Notes: generated from the letters alone by a model not told the origin. DNA of 45,190 nt from Erysipelotrichia bacterium (GCA_009928855.1 SABV01000002.1:1-45190); one strand, 5' to 3'; positions 24,990-33,767 are shown, counted from the first letter of the stretch. Translations and numbers: made by a program.

Positions 24990-26534
24990 TCAAAGTTTAA
25001 AAAAGCTGCGAATCCGCCTCAGTATTGCCGCTTTTGCCACGTTCTCATCTACAGGTTTTTGTGCCGTTTCCTGCTGTCTTTCCTGGCTGGCCGCAAGAAT
25101 CTGGCTGTTTTTGCCACTGCGCTCAGCAAGGGTTTTGCTGAGCTTTTCTGCCAGAGCCTCATTTTCGCTGAGCAATCTGCCCATAGCATCACGATTCAGC
25201 TTAAGCAATCTTGTTTCTGCCTTGGCCACAACCGAGGCAGAACGCTTTTCGCCAGTAAGCAAAGACATTTCACCAAAGAACTCCCCTTCACCCAGCTCAG
25301 CAACCGGCTTCTGCCCGGCGCTCGAAATAAAGACACAGACTTTGCCGCGATCAATTATATAAAAATCACTGTCAAATGAACCCTCAACGACTATTTCTTC
25401 ACCATTCTCATACCAGCATTCTTCGAGTCTTTCAGCAATAAAAGTACGAAGCGACTGGTCGAGAGAGGCTATAAAATCAACGCCAGAAATAAGATTCATA
25501 CGATGTTCTACAATTTTTTGCCGATCGTCTTTTTCATGATGCAGATAAATATCACGAATGGGAAAAGGCACTGAAAGGCCTTCACGCTTGAGGCGATACC
25601 AGATTCTAGATGCAAGTTGCCCGGTAATACGTTCTGGATTCTCATCTTCAGACGTCCAGAACCTTATCTTGTAATTAATTGTCGATTCAGCAAACTCAAC
25701 AAGGGAAACTACCGGCGATGGACGAGTGTAAATACCCTCTACATGGCGGGCAGCCGCAGTTAAAATTCTTCTGATCCGTTCAGGAGAAACCTCGTAAGAA
25801 AGCCCGATGGTAAACTCTTTAAACATCGCTCCAGACGCATCAGAGTAATTAATAATCTCATTTTTTGAGATATGGTTATTTGGAATCACGACCTGGGCAT
25901 TATTAGACAATCGCAAGGTAGTTGCACGCCAGTTCGACTCTTCGACTCTTCCAAAAAAGTCATTGATTTTTATCCAGTTGCCAATTCGAAAAGGCGGCGA
26001 AATGTGTACTGAAAGGCCGGCAAAAAGGTTTCCAAGAACGTCCTGAAGCGCAAGCCCTAAAACCATCGTAAAAACCGCTGAAGTTGTCAGCAGAGGCGTA
26101 ATATCTATTTTGTAAGTATTCGAGAGAAAAGAAAGAAAAAGAATGAGATAAACAATTCCCTTCAGCAACTGTCTGAAAATGGTGGGGAACTCGTTTCCTG
26201 ACCTGTTGCTTGAATAGCTTCGCAAAAATGCAAAAAACGCTATTTCTCCAACAAACACTACGATAGAGGCATTTAAAAGCATTCGCGCCAGTAAAAACCA
26301 GTCTGGGCGCAAAACTGCAAATTCTCTGTAAGAGCAATAAACATAAAATGGCGCAAAAACCGCCAGCAGATACCCTGGTAACTCGGCCGCTTTCCAAAGG
26401 GTGTTTTCAGTAGCTCCCCCACCTCTGAGTAACCTTGAAACAACAGTTCGCCATAGTCCCAGCAGAAACAAAATAGCAACAAACAATAATCCCTCGCGGA
26501 AGACCATCGAGAGAAGTTCTTGGTTAAAGGACAA
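24990..26534 (-). CDS. MscS-superfamily channel with C-terminal cyclic-nucleotide-binding domain (bCNG type)
   Basis: A 514-residue membrane protein. Four or five helices lie in the first 160 residues. The pore-lining MscS helix and beta domain follow (GLALQDVLGNLFAGLSVHI, FRIGNWIKINDFFGRVEES, VVIPNNHISKNEIINYS). A CRP-type cyclic-nucleotide-binding domain covers about 355-470, with a phosphate-binding cassette GEFFGEMSLLTGEKRSASV that keeps the Arg and Ser expected for cAMP or cGMP binding. Channels of this bCNG subfamily usually respond weakly to tension, and gating by nucleotide is proposed. The start seems to be TTG at 26534 with GAGGTG upstream; an ATG nine codons later is an alternative. 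The C-terminal tail is Gln/Ala-rich. Confidence 0.93.
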   Translation of the reverse strand: MSFNQELLSMVFREGLLFVAILFLLGLWRTVVSRLLRGGGATENTLWKAAELPGYLLAVFAPFYVYCSYREFAVLRPDWFLLARMLLNASIVVFVGEIAFFAFLRSYSSNRSGNEFPTIFRQLLKGIVYLILFLSFLSNTYKIDITPLLTTSAVFTMVLGLALQDVLGNLFAGLSVHISPPFRIGNWIKINDFFGRVEESNWRATTLRLSNNAQVVIPNNHISKNEIINYSDASGAMFKEFTIGLSYEVSPERIRRILTAAARHVEGIYTRPSPVVSLVEFAESTINYKIRFWTSEDENPERITGQLASRIWYRLKREGLSVPFPIRDIYLHHEKDDRQKIVEHRMNLISGVDFIASLDQSLRTFIAERLEECWYENGEEIVVEGSFDSDFYIIDRGKVCVFISSAGQKPVAELGEGEFFGEMSLLTGEKRSASVVAKAETRLLKLNRDAMGRLLSENEALAEKLSKTLAERSGKNSQILAASQERQQETAQKPVDENVAKAAILRRIRSFFKL

Positions 26535-26627
26535 CGCGGCACCTCATTAGCAACTATTTTTGAAATAATAATAACAACAACAAAATAATCGGCTAATTTA
26601 AGATACTGGTTAACTAAAGGTTTGAGC

Positions 26628-26658
26628 TTGACTTTTTTTAGCAAAAGTCGTTTAAAAT
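26628..26658 (+). promoter_or_regulatory. Possible promoter of the GNAT-like/zinc-ribbon/activator operon
   Basis: TTGACT (26628-26633) and TAAAAT (26653-26658) are spaced 19 bases apart, slightly long. Transcription would start near 26665, about 9 bases before the ATG at 26674, which has no visible ribosome-binding site. Confidence 0.4.
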
Positions 26659-26673
26659 GTATGCAATTCTCAC

Positions 26674-27528
26674 ATGGATAATGTCATGCAAGATATATTC
26701 AACAAACTTGAATTCAGAAGCTTTTCATACGAAGAAGATTCGGAAGCAGTAGCAGACATGCATTGCTGCGCCGAAATTCTGGAAGGGTCATGGTTTGATC
26801 GCTCAGATACGTGTAAAATGCATGCAAAAGTGGTAGCCAGAAGCCCTGGGTCTTCCTGGGTAGTTGCATACGGTTCGGTAATTTTCGCTCATGCCGACCT
26901 TATTAAAACATCAACACAGGAAGCTTCAGTGCTAGGATGGCGCCTCCACGAAAATTTTCGTTATCCGCAAGTAGCCCGCATGCTGTTTGAAGGCCTTTGC
27001 CGCGAAGCGCGCAAACGAGAATACACAGAGATGGTAATCTATGCAGATAATTCGAGAGTCGATGAGGAGCTGGCAATGCTTGGCATGCAGCCAGACCGTC
27101 GTTACCAATATGCTGACCCGTCATCTGCAGGAAATTCGAGAATTCTCAGATCACAACGGGTGGTATTAAACAGTGATGATGTTTCACAAATGCCGCTGAC
27201 TAAATTTCTTGGTCTTCCTCTCCCTCCGGCATATATACTTCAAAAAGCCTATATGGGCGCAGACTACGCTGTTTTCAGACACAGCAAGCCCTCGACGTTC
27301 GAAATTTATCACAATGATCACACTTACCTGGCCTGCCATGATGGCCGTGAATGGCACATATTCAGACAGGGTGATTTCAAGGCCGAAAAAGAAATCATAT
27401 CACCACTTCTCAAAACGATTGCTTCTCTGCAATCGGGGCACATAATGCTGAGTGACAAGGCTGCAGAAGCAGCAGAATTGATACCAATTAACGATGGAGT
27501 TTACCATGACTATTACACGGCAATATAA
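26674..27528 (+). CDS. GNAT-like N-acetyltransferase-fold protein of unknown substrate
   Basis: A 284-residue protein. Residues about 15-145 look like a GNAT fold: an initial FRSFSYEEDSEAVADMH, a central strand SSWVVAYGSVIFAHADL, then ENFRYPQVARMLFEGLCREARKREYTEMVIYADNS and a later MQPDRRYQYAD. Typical GNAT proteins have R/Q-x-x-G-x-G/A before the helix binding the acetyl-CoA pyrophosphate. Here NFRYPQVARML lacks those glycines, so activity is uncertain. The second half (about 165-284) is a separate mixed domain I cannot name. No clear ribosome site is seen. The 3' end overlaps the next gene by 23 bases, so it heads a three-gene operon. Confidence 0.55.
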   Translation: MDNVMQDIFNKLEFRSFSYEEDSEAVADMHCCAEILEGSWFDRSDTCKMHAKVVARSPGSSWVVAYGSVIFAHADLIKTSTQEASVLGWRLHENFRYPQVARMLFEGLCREARKREYTEMVIYADNSRVDEELAMLGMQPDRRYQYADPSSAGNSRILRSQRVVLNSDDVSQMPLTKFLGLPLPPAYILQKAYMGADYAVFRHSKPSTFEIYHNDHTYLACHDGREWHIFRQGDFKAEKEIISPLLKTIASLQSGHIMLSDKAAEAAELIPINDGVYHDYYTAI

Positions 27529-28300
27529 TTTTTCCAGACTCAGAATTTTTCTAATGCTCACACTGGCATTCTTTTTGTTTTCTGCCACCAGTGCTTTTGC
27601 ACAACGCAACGTCTGTTACGAATGTAAGACCATAAACGCTGCCGATGCAACAAATTGCAAAAGCTGTCAGCTTGCCCTTAATCTTTGTCTGGATTGCGAC
27701 ACAGAAAACCCTGCAGACAAAGACTTTTGTATCAAATGCAATGCCCCTCTCGCTGAAATGCGTATTCTCGGAACCATAGACCCGGAAACACGAAAAGAAC
27801 TGCGCCTTGGGCAATCTGAGCGTGCCAAAATAGATAAAGAACTCATGAAAATAGGCTATCTGCTCGAAAAAAATCCAGAAAATGCAGAAAAATTGATTTA
27901 TAAGAAAGCAATGTTACTGCATCGCATGAACTTCTTCTCTCGCGAAGCCGAAACCTGGCGCGAATTTCTCAAGCAGTATCCTGAAAGCAAGAAAAAATCT
28001 ACTGCCAATGCTTATCTCTCTGTAGCACTGCGCAAATGGGGCTTCCTCTTTTTCAACCAGAAAAACAAAGACCTTGCCGAAGCACTATTTCAGGAAGCAG
28101 CTCAGGCAAACCCGATGAATACCGAGGCATGGCAATGGCTTGGGCGCGTAAAAATGGAAGCAGGCAAAAATGACGAAGCTGTGGGAGCTTACATGAAAGC
28201 TCTTGAAGCATCACCCGGCGACAAAAATTCCATTCATTTTCTCAAAAAACTCAAAGCTGTTATACCAGCAGAGCTCCTTATCATAAAACAGCAGAAGTGA
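27506..28300 (+). CDS. Exported double-zinc-ribbon protein with TPR repeats
   Basis: A 264-residue protein. The signal peptide occupies residues 1-32 and ends in SATSAFAQ. Two treble CxxC pairs follow at once: VCYECKTINAADATNCKSCQ and LCLDCDTENPADKDFCIKCN, a double zinc ribbon of the kind normally found in cytosolic proteins. A linker then leads to TPR-like repeats from about 105 to 250 (KSTANAYLSVALRKWG, TEAWQWLGRVKMEAGKNDEAVGAYMKALE). The ATG at 27506 is preferred because GGAG lies just upstream; the ATG at 27494 contains that site. It is in an operon with the GNAT-like gene and a sigma-54 activator. Metal binding outside the cytosol would be unusual. Confidence 0.78.
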   Translation: MTITRQYNFSRLRIFLMLTLAFFLFSATSAFAQRNVCYECKTINAADATNCKSCQLALNLCLDCDTENPADKDFCIKCNAPLAEMRILGTIDPETRKELRLGQSERAKIDKELMKIGYLLEKNPENAEKLIYKKAMLLHRMNFFSREAETWREFLKQYPESKKKSTANAYLSVALRKWGFLFFNQKNKDLAEALFQEAAQANPMNTEAWQWLGRVKMEAGKNDEAVGAYMKALEASPGDKNSIHFLKKLKAVIPAELLIIKQQK

Positions 28301-29751
28301 TGAATAAAAACAACCAGCTGCGAGAGCTTGCCGGTGATTTTCTTGCCAGATTTTCTCCGGAGGGTCTCAAACAGGTGGATACCCTGTTTGAAAATCTTAA
28401 GTCTGACAGCAAAAGTAAGCTTGAGGTTAATTTCGGGTTGGCCATGCCACCCGAAATGCGCCGCAGGATATTGTCAGACATCGGGCTTAAAGATGAAAAC
28501 GCGCCTCAGATAACCGGCCGCTATCTTCCTTACTTGCAGATCATGCAAAAACTGGTAGAAAAAATTGGCGACAATCTTCATAGTTTTCGCCAGGAAGAGA
28601 TTGCCGGGTTTATCTGGCGCGAGGGGCGTGAATTAAGACTGTTCGAGTATGAAATTCAGCAGCTGGTTGATATTTTTCCATCGTGGCTTGCCAGTATCTC
28701 GCAAAAATGCCTTGTTGAAATTTCGCCGGCAAATCTTTGCCACGTCAGCAGTGCTTCAGACGAAAATGATGATGAGCCCTGCGAAATTTCTTTCAATGGC
28801 ATAATCGGCAAATCAGAGACAATGCGCTCAATGTTTGCCTGCCTGAAAAAAATAAGTTCCAGCAGTCTTTCGATCCTCATCCAGGGAGAAAGCGGCACCG
28901 GCAAAGAACTTGTTGCGCATGCAATTCATTCGCTTTCTCAAAGAGCTTCACACAGCTTTATTCCGGTCAACTGTGGCGCCTTACCTGACTCAATAATCGA
29001 AAGCGAACTTTTTGGTTACGAAAAAGGTGCTTTTACCGGCGCCGATATTCAAAAAAAGGGCTATTTCGAGATCGCCGATCACGGCACTATTTTTTTGGAC
29101 GAAATTACTGAAACATCACTGACAACACAGGTCAAGCTGCTACGTGTATTACAGGAAAAGCAGCTTTATCGACTGGGCGGAACACGCCCTGTCAGCGCCG
29201 ATTGCCGGGTGATAGCAGCTACGAACCGCAACGTGCCGGATATGGCGAAAGAAGGCAGTTTCAGGCATGATCTTTATTACCGTATAAACGAAATGACAAT
29301 AACCTTGCCACCTCTCAGAGAGCGCAAAGAAGACCTGCCACTGCTTGTTAAACATTTTATGAACAATTTTGCCAGACAAAATGGCAAAAAAGTCCCGGCC
29401 ATACACAAAGACGCATGGCAGCTTCTTAAGAACTACAATTGGCCCGGCAATATTCGAGAGCTTGAGAACGCATTAAAACGCGCAGTGGTTCTTGCAGATG
29501 ATGAAATTGTGGCCGAACATTTCCCGCCGGCTCTTGCAGGTTTAAACGATCGCGGCAACGTCTTTTCGTGTTCTCAAGACTATTCTGGTTCTCTTGAATC
29601 AATGCTGGCAAAAGCCGAACATGAAATAATCAGCATTCAGCTGAAAAAGAACCATTACAACGTCTCTAGAACAGCTGAATCACTGCAAATTTCGCGAAGA
29701 ACCTTGCAGCGAAAAATAAAACAGCTGGATCTCGATAAAAATTCGCTCTAG
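28300..29751 (+). CDS. Sigma-54-interacting transcription activator without a receiver domain
   Basis: A 483-residue protein. The first 165 residues are helical and match no sensor domain I know. The AAA+ domain has Walker A GESGTGKE (196-203), the GAFTGA loop (243-248) that remodels sigma-54 polymerase, and the LFGYEKGAFTGA and DLYYRI signatures. The Fis-type helix-turn-helix near the C-terminus reads NVSRTAESLQISRRTLQRKIKQL. Control probably comes through the unique N-terminal domain rather than by phosphorylation. The ATG at 28300 overlaps the stop of the zinc-ribbon gene (GTGATG), so translation is coupled. A GTG one codon earlier is an alternative. The 3' end overlaps the convergent dppA-like gene by four bases. 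Confidence 0.92.
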   Translation: MNKNNQLRELAGDFLARFSPEGLKQVDTLFENLKSDSKSKLEVNFGLAMPPEMRRRILSDIGLKDENAPQITGRYLPYLQIMQKLVEKIGDNLHSFRQEEIAGFIWREGRELRLFEYEIQQLVDIFPSWLASISQKCLVEISPANLCHVSSASDENDDEPCEISFNGIIGKSETMRSMFACLKKISSSSLSILIQGESGTGKELVAHAIHSLSQRASHSFIPVNCGALPDSIIESELFGYEKGAFTGADIQKKGYFEIADHGTIFLDEITETSLTTQVKLLRVLQEKQLYRLGGTRPVSADCRVIAATNRNVPDMAKEGSFRHDLYYRINEMTITLPPLRERKEDLPLLVKHFMNNFARQNGKKVPAIHKDAWQLLKNYNWPGNIRELENALKRAVVLADDEIVAEHFPPALAGLNDRGNVFSCSQDYSGSLESMLAKAEHEIISIQLKKNHYNVSRTAESLQISRRTLQRKIKQLDLDKNSL

Positions 29752-30563
29752 AATCGGCACTCAACAAGGGTTGCAGTGCCATAAACGAGATTAGCTACTT
29801 CCCGCATATTTTTGCAGGTAAACTCAAAGCAGTTGTTTGCGACTCTCTTCGCTCCCGGTATCCATTCTATTCTTGGCGCCAGATTTACGTCAGCAATTTT
29901 AACAGAAAGTTGCGTGGGGCCGGCAATTTGCGCCGGTTCAATTGCCGCTATATTTTTAACCGCTCTTGTAACTTCTTCTCTCAGGGCTTCGCAAACGAGG
30001 TCTGGATGGATACAAAGAGCTCCGCCGTTATTTACCGCATATTTGGTAACCACTCTGTGAGCTGAGGGCATATTGGTTCCGGCCTGCTCTACCGCGGTAG
30101 AATCGCCAGAAATAAGAATAGTCGGAACTTTCATTTCGCCGGCTAGAAGGGCCAGAATATCGAACTCACCCACCGGCTGGCCAAAAATCTCATAAGTGAC
30201 CCGGCCTGTGTATGTATGTGGCAAAACAGCGTTAGAGGTGCCCGTTCTGGCGTGAGCACCGAGTAAAACAAGCCCCGAAAAGGTCTCGTCAAGCATATCA
30301 TAACCGGAAGTTGGCCGAAAACCGCCACGGATAACCAGCACAGAACGGGGCAATATTTCAGGGTTTATATTCAGACCATTACCATGAAAATCATTCACGT
30401 AAACTTCTTCTACTCCCGCGTTCAAAGCCGCCTCACACACAGATCGCACTTCTCTTGCATACTGTAATTTAGCCGCCTCGAAATACGCAGAAGCTCCCAT
30501 AGTCTGCTCAGAATCAACAACTCCGGCAACACCTTCCATATCAGCCACAATATAAAGCTTCAT
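29748..30563 (-). CDS. M55-family D-aminopeptidase (DppA-like)
   Basis: A 271-residue zinc peptidase that releases N-terminal D-amino acids from peptides, often D-Ala peptides from cell-wall turnover. The zinc and catalytic residues match DppA almost exactly: Asp8 and Glu10 (ADMEGV), His60 (DFHGNG), His104 (GAHARTG), His116 (LPHTY) and Glu133 (VGEFD). The length agrees with the family. It stands alone on the minus strand between the activator gene and the divergent uvrB. No dipeptide transporter genes are nearby, unlike in Bacillus. Confidence 0.93.
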   Translation of the reverse strand: MKLYIVADMEGVAGVVDSEQTMGASAYFEAAKLQYAREVRSVCEAALNAGVEEVYVNDFHGNGLNINPEILPRSVLVIRGGFRPTSGYDMLDETFSGLVLLGAHARTGTSNAVLPHTYTGRVTYEIFGQPVGEFDILALLAGEMKVPTILISGDSTAVEQAGTNMPSAHRVVTKYAVNNGGALCIHPDLVCEALREEVTRAVKNIAAIEPAQIAGPTQLSVKIADVNLAPRIEWIPGAKRVANNCFEFTCKNMREVANLVYGTATLVECRF

Positions 30564-30662
30564 TTTTCACGCCCCTGAAAAATTCAAGTCATAGTATTTT
30601 CAGCATCAAAAACCAGAACATACTTTTCTATCAAGAACCCAAGTATTATACTATGCTTTATC

Positions 30663-32756
30663 ATGATAAAAAAAGATAATCAGTATTTTAAACTGAAAAC
30701 TCCATTTCAACCACGCGGCGATCAACCCGAAGCAGTTAAAAAGCTTACCAAATGGGTTGAACAGGGTCATGACCGCGTTACCCTGTTAGGTGTAACGGGC
30801 TCAGGCAAAACTTTTACCATGGCCAACATCATCGAACGCCTGCAGAGGCCGGTGTTGCTTATAACCCACAATAAAACGCTCGCAGCACAGCTTTACAGCG
30901 AATTCAAAGAGTTTTTTCCGGAAAATGCCGTCGAATATTTTGTAAGCTATTACGATTATTACCAACCCGAAGCTTATATTCCGTCAACAGACAGCTATAT
31001 AGAAAAAGATTCGGCCATAAACGAGCAGATCGACCGCTTTCGACACTCCGCAACGACTTCGCTGTTTTCACGCCGGGATGTTCTTGTAGTCGCTTCTGTC
31101 AGCTGTATTTTCGGCCTCGGATCACCAACCGACTATGCCGAACTGAGAATTTCGCTGAAATTAAATCAGGAAATGCCGCGACAAAAGCTCGTCAGAGACC
31201 TTATCGATATTCAATATTCACGCAACGACATGGATTTTCACAGATCACGTTTCCGGGCACGCGGCGAAACCATCGATATTTTTCCGGCTTCCAGCGAGCA
31301 GGCCATAAGAGTCAAATTTTTTGGTGACGAAATAGACAAATTAGAACAATTCGACCCACTGACCGGTGAAGTTACCCAGAAACTTGATTCGGTGGAAATT
31401 TTCCCGGCTCAACACTTCGTCACTACCGGTGAAAAAATGGAAAAAGCCCTGGCTAACATTGAAATAGAGATGAAAGACCGGGTCAAATGTTTTGAGCAGA
31501 ACCGTAAACTGATCGAAGCACAACGCATCTATGAACGCACACGCTACGACATGGAAATGCTTCGAGAAACCGGTTTTTGCAAGGGGATAGAAAACTATTC
31601 AAGGCATTTTTCGGGCAGGCAAGCCGGCGAACCGCCAGACACCCTCGTAGACTACCTTCCCAAAGACTGCCTGATAATACTCGACGAATCACATATGACA
31701 GTGCCTCAGCTCAGAGGGATGTATCGCGGCGACCGCAGTCGCAAACAAACCCTTGTCGACTACGGTTTCAGACTGCCGTCAGCGCTCGACAACCGCTGCC
31801 TCACCTTTGAAGAATTTCTGGAACGCAAAAGACCGCTTTTATTCGCTTCGGCCACTCCTGGCCCGTATGAGCTTCAAACCTCAGCAGAAAGGATAGCCGA
31901 ACAATTGATACGCCCGACCGGGCTTCTAGACCCGAAGATAAGCGTAATTCAAAGCGAGGGGCAAATAGACTATCTGATAAACCAGATTGATGTTCGCATA
32001 AAGCGAAACGAGCGTGTTCTCATAACAACTCTGACCAAAAAAATGGCGCAGGAACTTTCAGGTTATCTTTCTGACCTGAATATACCAACAAGCTATCTGC
32101 ACGATGAAATCGACACCCTTGAAAGAATCGAAATTCTTCGTGATTTGCGTGTGGGCGAGATCAAAGTACTCGTGGGCATCAATCTTCTGCGCGAAGGGCT
32201 CGACTTGCCAGAAGTGTCGCTCGTAGCAATCCTGGACGCAGACAAAGAGGGATTTTTGCGCTCAGCATGGGCTCTGATGCAGATATGTGGACGAGCTGCC
32301 CGCAATGTCAACGGCGAAGTTATTCTTTTTGCCGACCGCACCACAGCCGCAATGAAATACTGCATCGATGAAACAGCGCGCCGACGCAAGATTCAAGAGC
32401 AATACAACATAGACAATGGCATACAACCGCAGACAATCGTTAAACAGCTGCCGGTCGCGTTTCTGCCAGGGGGTTCAGTTGAGCGCAGAGAACACAAGGA
32501 TGTAGATGAGGCGCGGCTTGCAGAGCTTCTAAATAACCTCAAAAATGAGATGAATGCTGCGGCCGGGCGCATGGAATTCGAAAAGGCTGCGATGATTCGC
32601 GACGAAATCATTTCATTACAGGAAGAACATCTCGAACTTGGCGTGCTCGGGCAAATTGGAAAAGCGTTAAAAATCGGCAAAGAAAAAGGAGCCGCACGAA
32701 AGCGCAAAACAAAAACTATGATGGCTCCGGGTAAACATGGCCGAAGGGCAAGATAA
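30663..32756 (+). CDS. uvrB: Excinuclease ABC subunit B
   Basis: A 697-residue DNA-repair helicase-like protein that verifies damage with UvrA and recruits UvrC. Walker A is GVTGSGKT (43-50). The beta-hairpin region contains YYDYYQPEAYIPSTDSYIEK, Walker B is LDESHM, the later motifs include SATPGPYEL and LLREGLDLPEVSLVAILDADKEGF, and QICGRAARN is motif VI. The C-terminal UVR coiled-coil (LLNNLKNEMNAAAGRMEFEKAAMIRDE) is complete. The run just before motif VI reads RSAWALMQICGRAARN where most UvrB proteins have RSxxSLIQTIGRAARN, a mild variation. TATACT at 30647-30652 lies only 10 bases before the ATG, so the message may be nearly leaderless. Confidence 0.98.
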   Translation: MIKKDNQYFKLKTPFQPRGDQPEAVKKLTKWVEQGHDRVTLLGVTGSGKTFTMANIIERLQRPVLLITHNKTLAAQLYSEFKEFFPENAVEYFVSYYDYYQPEAYIPSTDSYIEKDSAINEQIDRFRHSATTSLFSRRDVLVVASVSCIFGLGSPTDYAELRISLKLNQEMPRQKLVRDLIDIQYSRNDMDFHRSRFRARGETIDIFPASSEQAIRVKFFGDEIDKLEQFDPLTGEVTQKLDSVEIFPAQHFVTTGEKMEKALANIEIEMKDRVKCFEQNRKLIEAQRIYERTRYDMEMLRETGFCKGIENYSRHFSGRQAGEPPDTLVDYLPKDCLIILDESHMTVPQLRGMYRGDRSRKQTLVDYGFRLPSALDNRCLTFEEFLERKRPLLFASATPGPYELQTSAERIAEQLIRPTGLLDPKISVIQSEGQIDYLINQIDVRIKRNERVLITTLTKKMAQELSGYLSDLNIPTSYLHDEIDTLERIEILRDLRVGEIKVLVGINLLREGLDLPEVSLVAILDADKEGFLRSAWALMQICGRAARNVNGEVILFADRTTAAMKYCIDETARRRKIQEQYNIDNGIQPQTIVKQLPVAFLPGGSVERREHKDVDEARLAELLNNLKNEMNAAAGRMEFEKAAMIRDEIISLQEEHLELGVLGQIGKALKIGKEKGAARKRKTKTMMAPGKHGRRAR

Positions 32757-32761
32757 TCTAG

Positions 32762-33379
32762 TCAGTGAGAATGGGGCTTTCCGAAAACATCGAATGGAAT
32801 ATCTTCTTTAAGCTCCAGGCGCAAAAAATTAAGCATATCCATACTTAAAGTGCGCATTTTTTCGCCGTCAGTCCAGAAAAGTTCAAACACCACTTTTTGA
32901 GCTTCTTTTCGCAAAGCGGCTAAATCTTTAAGCTGGTGGTTTATCGGCAAATTATCGATGTGATCGGCAATTTTAAAAAATTCTGCGCTGATCTTTTCGC
33001 ATCCTTCGGGCGAATCAGGGAATCCTAAGGGAAAATTAGGATAAGACTCACAGAATTCAATCTCTTTGGCAATATGTCTTATCAAGGCAGGCTTTTCGAC
33101 CAGACCTATTTTGACGGCCAACAATTGAGCCTGAAGCATCTCGACCGTAATCTTATTCTCTTTGGCGAGCTGCAGCGCAGCCACCATATCATTTATGCCA
33201 TGGTAAGCGGCATTTACCTGCCCACACAAAAACAGGACTTTTTTCAAAACAATATTTCTGTCTGGCGCAATACTCTCACGGTGAAGAGCTGCAAACTCAG
33301 GAGAAACACCATAAGAAACAGCAGAAACAACAAGCATTAGCGCCAGAAGCAAAACAACGCTCAAATTACGGTTATGCAT
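32762..33379 (-). CDS. Exported helical protein of unknown function
   Basis: A 205-residue protein with a signal peptide at residues 1-24 (a long Leu/Val run ending near SYG). The mature part is predicted almost entirely alpha-helical, with conserved-looking aromatic and Cys residues (LCGQVNAAYHGINDM, EFCESYPNFPLGFP). It has no CxxCH haem motif and no enzymatic signature. AAGGTG precedes the ATG at 33379. It is convergent with uvrB (5 bases between the stops) and divergent from the 6S RNA region. I do not recognise the family. Confidence 0.7.
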   Translation of the reverse strand: MHNRNLSVVLLLALMLVVSAVSYGVSPEFAALHRESIAPDRNIVLKKVLFLCGQVNAAYHGINDMVAALQLAKENKITVEMLQAQLLAVKIGLVEKPALIRHIAKEIEFCESYPNFPLGFPDSPEGCEKISAEFFKIADHIDNLPINHQLKDLAALRKEAQKVVFELFWTDGEKMRTLSMDMLNFLRLELKEDIPFDVFGKPHSH

Positions 33380-33488
33380 AAAATTATCACCTTGATTTCG
33401 TACACTGTTTTGTAATTATACTTACCAAAAAAATATGCGCCAGCCCATTTGTTGAGATAAATATAAAAAATTAAATAAACAGTTTTCC

Positions 33489-33517
33489 TTGCCAAGCAGG
33501 TATGTTTTTGTTATGTT
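33489..33517 (+). promoter_or_regulatory. Candidate promoter of the 6S RNA gene
   Basis: TTGCCA (33489-33494) and TATGTT (33512-33517) are 17 bases apart. A second -10-like TATAGT lies at 33523-33528 and would fit better with a start near 33535, where the paired 6S structure begins, but it has a poor -35. Which one is used cannot be decided by eye. Confidence 0.4.
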
Positions 33518-33533
33518 CTAGGTATAGTTATTT

Positions 33534-33742
33534 GATAATTTTCCCTGCGTTGTGCGTGATGGTGCAGGTTAAATTGAGCCGATACCTGTATCTCAAAGGG
33601 AATCTGTCTCTGTTTATCTCTGGGATCAACTTACGAGTGGATTAACGCCGCTACGAAGTCCCCGATGATTAAACAGGCGGACAACCGTACTGCTTCAGTG
33701 GGTTCAATTTCATCTTTACACGGCAATCGCGGGGTCTAAAAA
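33534..33742 (+). ncRNA. ssrS: Probable 6S RNA
   Basis: About 200 bases without a protein gene that can fold like 6S RNA, the regulator that binds sigma-70 RNA polymerase by mimicking an open promoter. The ends pair: CCCTGCG (about 33543) with CGCGGGG (about 33728), followed by TTG/CAA and TGCGTG/CACGGCA, forming the closing stem. Inside, TTGAGCC can pair with GGGTTCAA to flank the central bubble, and the segment TGAGCCGATA is the same as one in the E. coli 6S RNA. A strong terminator follows at once. The gene lies between the divergent exported-protein gene and the microcompartment locus. The fold was judged by eye, and ends are accurate to about ten bases. Confidence 0.72.
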
Positions 33743-33767
33743 CCGCCCTTTCCAGGGCGGTTTTTTT
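33743..33767 (+). terminator. Intrinsic terminator of the 6S RNA gene
   Basis: Stem CCGCCC (33743-33748) and GGGCGG (33755-33760) with a six-base loop, followed by seven T. It separates the RNA gene from the microcompartment genes that begin about 80 bases later. Confidence 0.92.
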
